A stretch of DNA of 17,637 nucleotides from an uncultured Oscillospiraceae bacterium. GTDB taxonomy: Bacteria; Bacillota; Clostridia; Oscillospirales; Oscillospiraceae. The notes below the pieces were generated by a model. The model did not search any database. It worked only from the letters and a program-made list of their open reading frames with translations, and was not told the origin of the DNA. Of this stretch, positions 5,779 to 13,378 are shown piece by piece. Position numbers and translations under genes: made by a program. How positions within the stretch are numbered: the first letter of the stretch is position 1; each line of letters opens with the position of its first letter. Location: positions 1 through 17,637 of the forward strand of contig CAKUEI010000031.1 in assembly GCA_934646175.1 (NCBI GenBank), written 5' to 3'.

Positions 5779-7941
5779 ATGAACGTGGAGATCATGGAAA
5801 CCATTCAGACCCTGACCGCGCTGTATGGCCCCTCCGGCTTTGAGCACGCGGCCGCGGACAAAGCGGTGGAGTTGATGCGCCCATGGGTGGACGAGGTGTC
5901 GATCACCCGGCTGGGCAGCGTGATCGGCGTGCGCCGCTGCGGAAAGGAAAACGCGAAAAAGCTGCTTCTGGACGCTCATCTGGACGAAGTGGGATTGATC
6001 GTGACCGGTGTGGAAGAAGGCTTTCTGCGCTTCCGCTCCATCGGCGGGGTGGACCCGCGCATGCTGCCGGACGCCGAAGTGCTGCTGATGACCAGAACGC
6101 CCTCACTTGGCGTCATCACCTGCCTTCCGCCCCATGTGCAGAGCGCGGCGGATCACAATAAGGCGGTGCCCATTTCCGACCTGCGCATCGATGTGGGCAT
6201 GACCCAGGAAGAGGCGGAAAAGGCGTTCCCCATCGGAACGCCCATCGGATACCGAAGCCGCTGCTTTGCCGTGGGGGAAAACCAGCTGTGCGGCAAGACC
6301 ATGGACGATCGCTCCTGCTTTGCCATCCTGCTGCGCACACTGGAGCTGCTGCATGATACAGAACTGGACGTGGACCTTTATGTGATGGGCAGTACCCGGG
6401 AAGAGGTCGGCGGAGAGGGTGCTCAGGCCGGGACCTTTGCCATCCATCCGGATTACTGCGTCGCCGTGGACGTGACCCATGGCAATACACCGGACGCGCC
6501 GAATGACAAGACCCTGAAAATGGGCGGCGGCCCCGCTATCGGCATCGGCCCCAACATGACCCGCTGGATGACCAATCGCATGGTGGAGAAGGCGAAGGAA
6601 AAGGGCATCCCCTATCAGATGGAAGTGATGTCCGGCTGCACGGGGACCAACGGATGGGACATGCAAATCAGCCGGGAGGGCGTTGCGACGTCGGTGCTCT
6701 CTCTGCCGCTGAAGTATATGCACTCTCCCATTGAGACCTTGAATCTGGAAGACGCGGAGCAGGTGGCACGCCTGCTTGCCGCCTTTACGGAACATCTCGG
6801 CGCGGAGGGCACCCCGGCGGATGTGGAACCGCGGCTGTCCGACTTCGTGTTCCGACCGATCCGCAAGCCGGTGGAGCAGAAGCCTTACATCCCGGCCCTA
6901 CCGGAGAGCGGGATCGGCCGCCTGACGGCGCAGTTGTGCGCGCTGGACGGCGTTTCCAGTGCGGAGGATGCGGTGCGGGATTACCTGATGGAGCAGGTGA
7001 AGCCCTACGCTGACAAGATCCGCATCGACCACATGGGCAACCTGATTGTCTGGAAGAAGGGCGAAAAGGCCGCGGAGAACAAGCTGATGTTCACGGCCCA
7101 CATGGACGAGGTAGGCATGATGGTGCGCCATATCACGGAGGACGGCTATCTGAAATTCTCCTTCGTAGGCGGGGTGGACCGCCGTGTGGTGATTGGGAAG
7201 CGGGTCTTTGTGGGCCCGAAGCGCATCCCCGGCGTGGTGGGGCTGAAGGCATATCATCTGGTCAGCGCGGAAGAGGAAAAAAGCGTCCCCAAGCTGGACG
7301 AATTTTATATCGATATCGGCGCCAAGGATAAGAAAACGGCGGAAGAGCGCGTCTCCCTGGGCGATGTAGCGGTGTTTGATTCCGATGCTGCGGTGTTCGG
7401 CGACGGGATGCTGAAGGCGAAGGCCATTGACGACCGGATCGGATGCGCCGTTATGCTGGAGCTGATCCGCCAGCCCCTGCCCATGGACTGCGTATTCGCC
7501 TTCACCACCCAGGAAGAGGTGGGGACCCGGGGCGCATTCGGCGCGGCCTTCTCCGTAGAGCCGGAGATTGCAGTGGTGCTGGAGGGCACCACTGCGGCGG
7601 ACAGCCCGATGATGGCGGACCATCGCAAGGTCTGCCGCCCCGGAAACGGGCCGGTGATTTCCCTGATGGACGGCGGAACGATCTATGACCGGGCGCTGTT
7701 CGAGCGCCTGCGCGCCATCGCGGAGGAAAAGCAGGTCCCCTGGCAGGTCAAGCACTATATTTCCGGCGGAACGGATGCAAAGGCCATCCAGCGCACGAAA
7801 AAGGGCGTCCGCGTGACCGGGCTCTCCGCTGCCGTGCGCTACCTGCACGCGCCGGCCAGCGTGGCCAGCCTTGCCGATATGGAACAGATCTACGTGCTTG
7901 CAAAAGCGCTGATTGATTCGCTCGCAAAAGCGTGTGATTGA
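5779..7941 (+). CDS. Tandem-fused double M42 family metallo-aminopeptidase
   Basis: At 720 residues this is twice the usual M42 length and holds two complete M42 units. Unit 1 (about 1-345) has H67 and D69 in DAHLDEVG, D176 in MDDRSC, catalytic/ligand E208-E209 in REEVG, D231 in VDVTHG and H315 in KYMHSP. Unit 2 (about 375-720) has H441 and D443 in AHMDEVG, D551 in IDDR, E579-E580 in QEEVG, E602 in LEGTT and H690 in RYLHAP. Both therefore keep a full two-metal set, with Glu replacing Asp in unit 2, a variant known in the family. Unit 2 has the normal SGGTDA motif; unit 1 has a divergent GTNGWD there. M42 enzymes are cytoplasmic, often dodecameric aminopeptidases. No signal peptide is seen. 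Starts at GTG 5785 or ATG 5794 are possible because AGAAGG sits very close to ATG 5779. Confidence 0.88.
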   Translation: MNVEIMETIQTLTALYGPSGFEHAAADKAVELMRPWVDEVSITRLGSVIGVRRCGKENAKKLLLDAHLDEVGLIVTGVEEGFLRFRSIGGVDPRMLPDAEVLLMTRTPSLGVITCLPPHVQSAADHNKAVPISDLRIDVGMTQEEAEKAFPIGTPIGYRSRCFAVGENQLCGKTMDDRSCFAILLRTLELLHDTELDVDLYVMGSTREEVGGEGAQAGTFAIHPDYCVAVDVTHGNTPDAPNDKTLKMGGGPAIGIGPNMTRWMTNRMVEKAKEKGIPYQMEVMSGCTGTNGWDMQISREGVATSVLSLPLKYMHSPIETLNLEDAEQVARLLAAFTEHLGAEGTPADVEPRLSDFVFRPIRKPVEQKPYIPALPESGIGRLTAQLCALDGVSSAEDAVRDYLMEQVKPYADKIRIDHMGNLIVWKKGEKAAENKLMFTAHMDEVGMMVRHITEDGYLKFSFVGGVDRRVVIGKRVFVGPKRIPGVVGLKAYHLVSAEEEKSVPKLDEFYIDIGAKDKKTAEERVSLGDVAVFDSDAAVFGDGMLKAKAIDDRIGCAVMLELIRQPLPMDCVFAFTTQEEVGTRGAFGAAFSVEPEIAVVLEGTTAADSPMMADHRKVCRPGNGPVISLMDGGTIYDRALFERLRAIAEEKQVPWQVKHYISGGTDAKAIQRTKKGVRVTGLSAAVRYLHAPASVASLADMEQIYVLAKALIDSLAKACD

Positions 7942-7954
7942 GGAGGAGAGAAAC

Positions 7955-8962
7955 ATGGAATTTTTTGATATTCTCAAGCAGATGAACGGCCAGCACGGCC
8001 CCTCCGGAGACGAGAGCGCCGTAGCGGAGGTGATCCGCAGCATCGCCGCGCCGTACGCGGACGAGATCACGACGGACACTATGGGCAACCTGATCGTTCA
8101 TAAGAAAGGAAACGGCCCCAAGGTCATGTTTGCCGCGCACATGGATTCCATCGGCTTTATTGTGACCCATGTGGAGAAAGAGGGCTACCTGCGAATCGGA
8201 AAAGTGGGCGGTATTTCGCCCAAAGACGTGCTGAACACCCCGGTGCGCTTCAAAAACGGCGTGCGCGGCCTGATCACCATGGATCAAAAGGCCGGGGAAA
8301 AGGGCCCGAAGATGGATGATCTGGTGCTTGACATCGGCGCCAAGAGCGCGGACGAGGTCAAGAAGATGGGTGTTCAGGTGGGGGACACGGTGATCTACGA
8401 CACTCCCTCGTTCCAGGCGGGCGACCGCGTGGCGTCCCCCTATCTCGATAACCGCAGCTGCTGCGCAGCACTTCTGATGGCGTTGGAGCAGGTGAAGGAA
8501 AGCGAGAATGACCTCTACTTCGTCTTCACCGTTCAGGAGGAAGTGGGCCTGCGTGGGGCCAAGACGGCGGCCTATGCTATCGACCCCGATTACGCCGTAG
8601 TGACCGATGTGACCGTGGCGGATGACGAGGTCGGCACCGACCACACCGGGAACAGCACCCTGGGCGGCGGCGCGGCCATCAAGATCATGGACCACTCCGT
8701 CATTTGCCACCCCGAGATGGTAAAAAAGCTGGAGACGCTGGCGCAGGAAAAGAACATCAAGGCCCAGCGGGACATCATCTGCTCCGGCGGAACGGACGCT
8801 GGCGTCATCCACGTCAGCCGCGCGGGGGTCTATACCGGCGGCGTTTCGGTGCCCTGCCGCTATGTGCATTCCCCGTTGGAAATGGTGGACGAAAATGATG
8901 TGATTGCGACGGCAAAACTGCTGGCCGTCTTCGCGGAAACCAAGCTGGAACAGGAGCTGTAA
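7955..8962 (+). CDS. M42 family metallo-aminopeptidase (single unit)
   Basis: This 335-residue protein is a normal-length M42 peptidase. It removes N-terminal residues from peptides using two divalent metals. The ligands are all in place: H62 and D64 in AAHMDSIG, bridging D165 in LDNRS, catalytic E195 with ligand E196 in QEEVG, D218 in VTDVT, and H305 in RYVHSP; the SGGTDA motif is intact. The start ATG at 7955 follows GAGGAGG; the open frame extends 14 codons further upstream but into the preceding gene and without a ribosome site. It starts 13 bases after the fused M42 gene, so the three M42 units are expressed together. It may have arisen by duplication with that gene. Confidence 0.93.
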   Translation: MEFFDILKQMNGQHGPSGDESAVAEVIRSIAAPYADEITTDTMGNLIVHKKGNGPKVMFAAHMDSIGFIVTHVEKEGYLRIGKVGGISPKDVLNTPVRFKNGVRGLITMDQKAGEKGPKMDDLVLDIGAKSADEVKKMGVQVGDTVIYDTPSFQAGDRVASPYLDNRSCCAALLMALEQVKESENDLYFVFTVQEEVGLRGAKTAAYAIDPDYAVVTDVTVADDEVGTDHTGNSTLGGGAAIKIMDHSVICHPEMVKKLETLAQEKNIKAQRDIICSGGTDAGVIHVSRAGVYTGGVSVPCRYVHSPLEMVDENDVIATAKLLAVFAETKLEQEL

Positions 8963-8968
8963 ATTGAA

Positions 8969-10228
8969 ATGGCATTACAGATAAGCGAACAGGTCAGAGC
9001 ACTGGGAAGACAGGCGCAGGCGGATATTCTGCCCCAGCTGGAGCGCATCGACGCCGTGGCAGAAGAGAATACGCAGAAGGTGCTGGCGGCATTCCAGAAA
9101 TACCGCGTGGCCGAGGGCTATTTTGCGGGCACCACGGGCTACGGCTATGACGACATCGGCCGGGACAAACTGGATGAGATTTATGCGGAGCTGTTTGGCA
9201 CCGAAGCGGCGCTGGTGCGCATCGGCTTTGTGAACGGCACCCATGCCATCAGCTGTGCCCTGTTCGGTGCTCTGCGCCCGGGGGACACCCTGGTCTCCGC
9301 CGTCGGTGCGCCGTACGATACCCTGTTGGGCGTGATCGGCGTGGTGGACAAAGGCCCCGGCTCCTTAAAAGACTACGGCGTTCATTACCGTCAGGTGGAC
9401 CTGACGCCGGAGCATACGCCGGACATTCCCGGCATGGTAGAAGCGGTGAAGGACCCGACGGTGAAGGCGGTCCTCATCCAGCGCTCGAAGGGGTACTCCA
9501 CTCGGGCATCTCTGTCCGTGGACGAGATCGGCGAAATGTGTGCGGCTATCCGCAGCGCGAACCCAAAGGTCTGGATCCTGGTGGACAACTGCTACGGCGA
9601 ATTTGTAGAGACGAAGGAGCCGACCCAGGTGGGCGCGGATCTGGTGGTTGGCAGCCTCATCAAAAATCCCGGCGGCGGACTGGCCCCCACCGGCGGCTAT
9701 ATCGCGGGAAAGCAGGAGCTGATCGAGGCTGCCTCCATGCGGCTGACCGCCCCCGGTATCGGCGGCGAGTGCGGCTCTACCTTGGGCAATAACCGGCTTT
9801 TGTATCAGGGCCTTTTCCTTGCACCTCATACGGTGGCGCAGGCGGTGAAGACCGCAGTTTTCGGCGCCCGGGTCATGGAGCTGCTAGGGTATCAGACGGA
9901 GCCCGCATCCACCGATGTGCGCCACGACATCATCCAGATGTTCCACTTCGGCGCGCCGGAGCCTTTGAAAAAGTTCTGCAAGGGCATCCAGTTCGGCTCT
10001 CCCGTGGACTCCTATGTGACGCCGGAGCCGTGGGATATGCCCGGCTATGACTGTCAGGTCATTATGGCAGCGGGAGCGTTCATTCAGGGCGCGTCCATCG
10101 AGCTTTCCTGCGATGCCCCCATGCGGGAGCCGTACACCGCCTACATGCAGGGCGGATTGACCTATGAATCCGGCAAGACCGGCATCCTGCTTGCGGTGGA
10201 AGAGCTACTGCGGGGAGAAGGCCGGTAA
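8969..10228 (+). CDS. PLP-dependent methionine gamma-lyase family / aluminium-resistance-like protein
   Basis: This 419-residue protein fits the family known as 'methionine gamma-lyase family' or aluminium resistance protein (PF06838, Bacillus YnbB-like), a fold-type I PLP enzyme. Visible landmarks are GYGYDDIGRDKLD near residue 57, the NGTHAIS stretch at 90-95, D206 in LVDNCYGEF, which would contact the PLP ring nitrogen, and K232 in GSLIKNPGGG, the expected Schiff-base lysine. The true substrate is unknown; a cysteine or methionine-type beta/gamma elimination is an inference from fold. The start ATG lies six bases after the previous stop, with the ribosome site (GGAG) inside the end of the M42 gene, which indicates tight coupling. 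Confidence 0.9.
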   Translation: MALQISEQVRALGRQAQADILPQLERIDAVAEENTQKVLAAFQKYRVAEGYFAGTTGYGYDDIGRDKLDEIYAELFGTEAALVRIGFVNGTHAISCALFGALRPGDTLVSAVGAPYDTLLGVIGVVDKGPGSLKDYGVHYRQVDLTPEHTPDIPGMVEAVKDPTVKAVLIQRSKGYSTRASLSVDEIGEMCAAIRSANPKVWILVDNCYGEFVETKEPTQVGADLVVGSLIKNPGGGLAPTGGYIAGKQELIEAASMRLTAPGIGGECGSTLGNNRLLYQGLFLAPHTVAQAVKTAVFGARVMELLGYQTEPASTDVRHDIIQMFHFGAPEPLKKFCKGIQFGSPVDSYVTPEPWDMPGYDCQVIMAAGAFIQGASIELSCDAPMREPYTAYMQGGLTYESGKTGILLAVEELLRGEGR

Positions 10229-10277
10229 TCAGAACATACGGCGGCGGCATAAGTATGACCCGCGGGGGGTGATACCA

Positions 10278-11036
10278 TTGCTGCACCGGCAAAGAACTAC
10301 AAAACGAACGGTTGAGGCACTCCGGCGCCGCTGGCGGAAATACGGCGCCGGAGGTCCTGCTGTCTGGATCATTTTGGGCATAGGATGCGCGTTTTTGCTG
10401 ATCGGCTTTCTGGACAGACAGATGCGCCCGATGGTGTCCGAGCTGGCCGCCGTAGAGGCCCATAACCGTGTGAACGAGGCTGTGACCAGGGCAGTTACGG
10501 AGACGCTGAACAGCGAAGCGTGGTCCTATGAAGAAATGGTCACCATTCAGCGGGATGAGACCGGCCGGGTGACGGCGCTTCAAAGCAATGTGGCGGCGGG
10601 AAACCGGCTGCGCACTCAGGTGGTGGAGGCGGTTTTGGAACAGGTCTCCGCCCTGCGTGCGCAGGATTTTGAAATTCATCTGGGAAGTCTGATCGGGCTG
10701 GATGCCTTTTCGGGCCGGGGGCCGCGGCTGCGGGTGCGGACCTGGTCGGTGGGCGAGATCGACGCGGAGTTGGGAAGCGTCTTTACCTCGGCAGGGATCA
10801 ACCAGACGCGGCATCAGATCATGCTGCGCATCACTGTTCCGGTCACGGTTTTTCTCGCCTCCGGAACGGTGAAGACCGAGGTGACCGTGCCGGTCTGCGC
10901 GGCGGAGACCGTGATCGTGGGCATGGTGCCGGAGACCTATCTGGAGCTTCAGAAAACAGGGGAGGAAAAGGAGCGTGAGGAGCTTGAACCCGAAGGAGGA
11001 AGTCAGGGAGCTTCGGCAGAGGCTGGAGACGTATAA
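10278..11036 (+). CDS. yunB: Sporulation protein YunB
   Basis: This 252-residue protein matches YunB, a conserved sporulation protein of unknown mechanism made in the mother cell in Bacillus. It has a basic N-terminus (residues 1-25), one membrane span at about 27-47 (VWIILGIGCAFLLIGF), and an exported domain beginning with the family-typical MRPMVSELAAVEAHNRVNEA. The middle holds LGSLIGLDAFSGRGPRL and the end has VCAAETVIVGMVPETYLEL. No ATG is present in frame near the expected start. I choose TTG 10278 because GGGGGGTGA lies six bases upstream and it gives the family's usual length. The last 62 bases overlap ligA in another frame. A mother-cell promoter was not recognised. Confidence 0.82.
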   Translation: MLHRQRTTKRTVEALRRRWRKYGAGGPAVWIILGIGCAFLLIGFLDRQMRPMVSELAAVEAHNRVNEAVTRAVTETLNSEAWSYEEMVTIQRDETGRVTALQSNVAAGNRLRTQVVEAVLEQVSALRAQDFEIHLGSLIGLDAFSGRGPRLRVRTWSVGEIDAELGSVFTSAGINQTRHQIMLRITVPVTVFLASGTVKTEVTVPVCAAETVIVGMVPETYLELQKTGEEKEREELEPEGGSQGASAEAGDV

Positions 11037-12966
11037 CTACCAATATTATGTGCTGGACGCCCCGACGGTCAGCGATTTCGTCTATGACAAGCTGCTGCGC
11101 CGCCTGGAGGAACTGGAGGAGGAAAACCCGGAGCTGAAAAGCCCGGACTCCCCGACTCAGCGTGTGGGCGGCGCGGCCCTTACCACCTTCGCTCCCGTGG
11201 AGCATCCGGTGCCGCTGGAGAGCCTGCAGGACGTGTTTTCCTTTGAAGAGCTGGAGGAATTTGACCGCCGTCTGCGGGAGACGGTGCCAGACGCGCAGTA
11301 TTCCGTAGAGCCGAAGATCGACGGGCTGTCGGTGGCACTGGAATATGAAAACGGCGTTTTCGTCCGCGGGGCCACCCGCGGCGACGGACGGATCGGGGAA
11401 GACGTAACGGAAAATCTGAAAACCATCCGTTCCATCCCCCTGCACCTGCCGGAAAGCGCGCCGGAACACCTGATCGTGCGGGGCGAGGTCTTCATGCCGA
11501 AGCCGGTTTTCGCCGCGCTGAACGAAGAGCGGGAGATGCGGGGGGAGAATCTTTTCGCCAATCCCCGCAACGCCGCCGCAGGCTCTCTGCGGCAGCAGGA
11601 CCCCAAGGTGGCGGCGGCCAGAAAACTGGACATTCTGCTGTTCAACATTCAGCTTGCGGACGGTGTGGAGTTCGGGACCCATCTGGAAACCCTCGAATTC
11701 ATGGAGCGGATGCACATGAAAGTGATCCCCCGGTTCCTCTGCGGTACCGTGCAGGAGGCGGAGGAGCGTATCAGGCAGATCGGTGACGGGCGGGAGGCAT
11801 ATCCCTTTGATATCGACGGCGCGGTGGTCAAACTGAATTCTCTTGCTGGGCGGGAAACGCTGGGCAGCACGGCGAAATTCCCCCGCTGGGCCGCAGCGTA
11901 TAAGTACCCGCCAGAGCAGAAGGAGTCGGTGCTGAAGGGTATCGTCATTCAGGTGGGCCGAACCGGCGTGTTGACGCCCAAAGCGGTCATTGCCCCCGTC
12001 CGGCTGGCAGGGACCACCGTGACCAACGCCACGCTGCACAATCAGGACTTCATCACGGAAAAGGACATTCGGATCGGAGATACCGTTTTGGTACAGAAGG
12101 CGGGGGAGATCATTCCGGAGATCGTCTCCGTCTGCCGGGAGAAACGCCCGGAGGGTGCGGAGCCTTATGTGTTCCCCAGCGTATGCCCTGTCTGCGGCGC
12201 GCCGGTGGAACGGGATGAGGACGGGGCCGCCATCCGCTGCACCGGCGCGGAATGTCCGGCCCAGTTGATGCGGCATCTGGTGCATTTTGCCTCCCGGGAC
12301 GCTATGGACATCGAGGGCCTCGGCCCGGCGCTGATCCAGTCGCTGGTGCAGGCGGGATTCGTGAAAACGCCCGGAGACTTATATCGCATTACGGCGCAGG
12401 ATGTGGAGCAGCTGGAGCGCATGGGGAAAAAATCCGCGGAGAACCTCATCGCCGCGGTGGAGAAGTCAAAGGGGAACGACCTTTCCCGGCTGCTGTTTGC
12501 CTTCGGCATCCGTCAGGTGGGGCAGAAGGCGGCAAAGAGCCTGGCTGCACGCTTCGGCAGTCTGGAAAAGCTGAGAGATGCCGGGTTGGAAGAACTGACT
12601 GCCGTTCCCGACATCGGCGAGATCACGGCCCAAAGCCTGATCTCCTGGATGAATGCGCCCCAGAGCATTCACCTGATCGAAACGCTGAAGGAAGCGGGGG
12701 TCAATACGGAAAGCCTCGCTGCCCCCGTCGGGGACCGCTTTGCCGGAATGACCTTTGTCCTGACCGGCGAGTTGGAGCACTTCACCCGGAAAGAGGCAGG
12801 GGAGCAGATCGAACAGCTGGGCGGAAAGGTTTCCGGCTCGGTATCGAAAAAAACCACCTATGTTGTGGCCGGAGAGGCGGCCGGCTCTAAGCTGAAAAAG
12901 GCGCAGGAGCTTCAAATCCCGATCCTCAGCGAACAGGACCTGATAGACATGATGCAGGAAGCATAA
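10975..12966 (+). CDS. ligA: NAD-dependent DNA ligase
   Basis: LigA seals 3'-OH/5'-phosphate nicks in replication and repair using NAD+. The 663-residue protein is complete. It has the Ia domain with NYQYYVLDAPTVSDFVYDKL, the adenylation site K114 in VEPKIDGLSV, the OB-fold with KAGEIIPEI, and a four-cysteine zinc finger (C404, C407, C422, C427). Helix-hairpin-helix repeats and a C-terminal BRCT domain from about 585 (GMTFVLTGEL to the end) follow. The start is GTG 10975, inside the 3' end of yunB, preceded by GGAGG; this start gives the standard N-terminus. It is the last gene of the run and is followed by a strong terminator. Confidence 0.95.
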   Translation: MRSLNPKEEVRELRQRLETYNYQYYVLDAPTVSDFVYDKLLRRLEELEEENPELKSPDSPTQRVGGAALTTFAPVEHPVPLESLQDVFSFEELEEFDRRLRETVPDAQYSVEPKIDGLSVALEYENGVFVRGATRGDGRIGEDVTENLKTIRSIPLHLPESAPEHLIVRGEVFMPKPVFAALNEEREMRGENLFANPRNAAAGSLRQQDPKVAAARKLDILLFNIQLADGVEFGTHLETLEFMERMHMKVIPRFLCGTVQEAEERIRQIGDGREAYPFDIDGAVVKLNSLAGRETLGSTAKFPRWAAAYKYPPEQKESVLKGIVIQVGRTGVLTPKAVIAPVRLAGTTVTNATLHNQDFITEKDIRIGDTVLVQKAGEIIPEIVSVCREKRPEGAEPYVFPSVCPVCGAPVERDEDGAAIRCTGAECPAQLMRHLVHFASRDAMDIEGLGPALIQSLVQAGFVKTPGDLYRITAQDVEQLERMGKKSAENLIAAVEKSKGNDLSRLLFAFGIRQVGQKAAKSLAARFGSLEKLRDAGLEELTAVPDIGEITAQSLISWMNAPQSIHLIETLKEAGVNTESLAAPVGDRFAGMTFVLTGELEHFTRKEAGEQIEQLGGKVSGSVSKKTTYVVAGEAAGSKLKKAQELQIPILSEQDLIDMMQEA

Positions 12967-12968
12967 CG

Positions 12969-13008
12969 AAACGGGAGCCCGGCAGATTTTCTGCCAGGCT
13001 CCCGTTTT
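12969..13008 (+). terminator. Bidirectional terminator between ligA and the cotJC fragment
   Basis: AAACGGGAGCC (12969-12979) pairs perfectly with 12997-13007, with an inner GGCAG/CTGCC stem, an ATTTT loop and a TTTT tract on the + strand. The A-rich left flank lets it also serve the convergent - strand gene. Confidence 0.88.
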
Positions 13009-13026
13009 CTTGTATCGCACGGTAAA

Positions 13027-13251
13027 TTACTGTGCGTCAAAGGCCGGGTTGGTGAAGTAGACATTCTTCTGGTCCATTTTCTCCTTCGCCAGCCGGATGG
13101 CCTCGCCGAAGCGCTGGAAGTGGACGATCTCCCGTTCGCGCAGGAAGCGGATCACATCGTTGACGTCGGGATCGTCCGACAGGCGGAGAATGTTATCATA
13201 GGTAACGCGGGCTTTCTGCTCTGCTGCGATGGCGTAAGAACAACATTCCAA
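13027..13251 (-). pseudogene. cotJC: 3' segment of split cotJC (spore-coat manganese catalase)
   Basis: The 74 codons match only the C-terminal third of CotJC, a manganese-catalase-family protein of the inner spore coat. IAAEQKARVTYD, DDPDVNDVIRFLREREIVHFQRFGEA and the tail KNVY are family hallmarks, and the Glu/His residues of the last metal-binding helices are present. A normal CotJC is about 190 residues. The sequence upstream of IAAEQKAR (codons for MECCSYA, about 13235-13251) is not CotJC-like, and the frame closes at a stop at 13270-13272. Nothing resembling the N-terminal part is found in the window. No ribosome site precedes the TTG that opens the frame. It is either a dead remnant or the resting half of a gene rejoined on excision of the adjoining element. 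Confidence 0.85.
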
Positions 13252-13262
13252 ATGTCGAATTG
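13226..13262. other. Probable attachment-site junction of the integrated element
   Basis: CotJC similarity stops near 13230-13235, and base composition changes to AT-rich from here on. The junction contains a short inverted repeat, ACATT (13243-13247) and AATGT (13251-13255) around CCA. Half-site symmetry is usual for large serine recombinases. The exact crossover bases cannot be set because the matching right end is outside the window. Confidence 0.55.
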
Positions 13263-13297
13263 TGTCTGACTAAAATCTTTTATTCTTTCCATTTTTG

Positions 13298-13306
13298 TGC
13301 TATAAT
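13298..13306 (+). promoter_or_regulatory. Extended -10 promoter of the HAD gene
   Basis: TGC followed by TATAAT (13301-13306) is an extended -10 element. The -35 region (about 13278-13283) is poor, which is usual for extended -10 promoters. The start would be near 13313, giving a leader of about 66 bases. Confidence 0.65.
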
Positions 13307-13322
13307 AAACAGATATTGGCGA

Positions 13323-13343
13323 CTTGTCAACCACTTTGACAGG
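13323..13343 (+). promoter_or_regulatory. Inverted repeat in the HAD gene leader
   Basis: TGTCAA (13325-13330) and TTGACA (13336-13341) flank CCACT, extended by two more pairs. It lies about 15-30 bases downstream of the predicted transcript start. It may be an operator or a leader hairpin; the bound protein is unknown. Confidence 0.4.
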
Positions 13344-13378
13344 ATCTAACGGATAATCAATTATAAGGGAGGGTTTCC

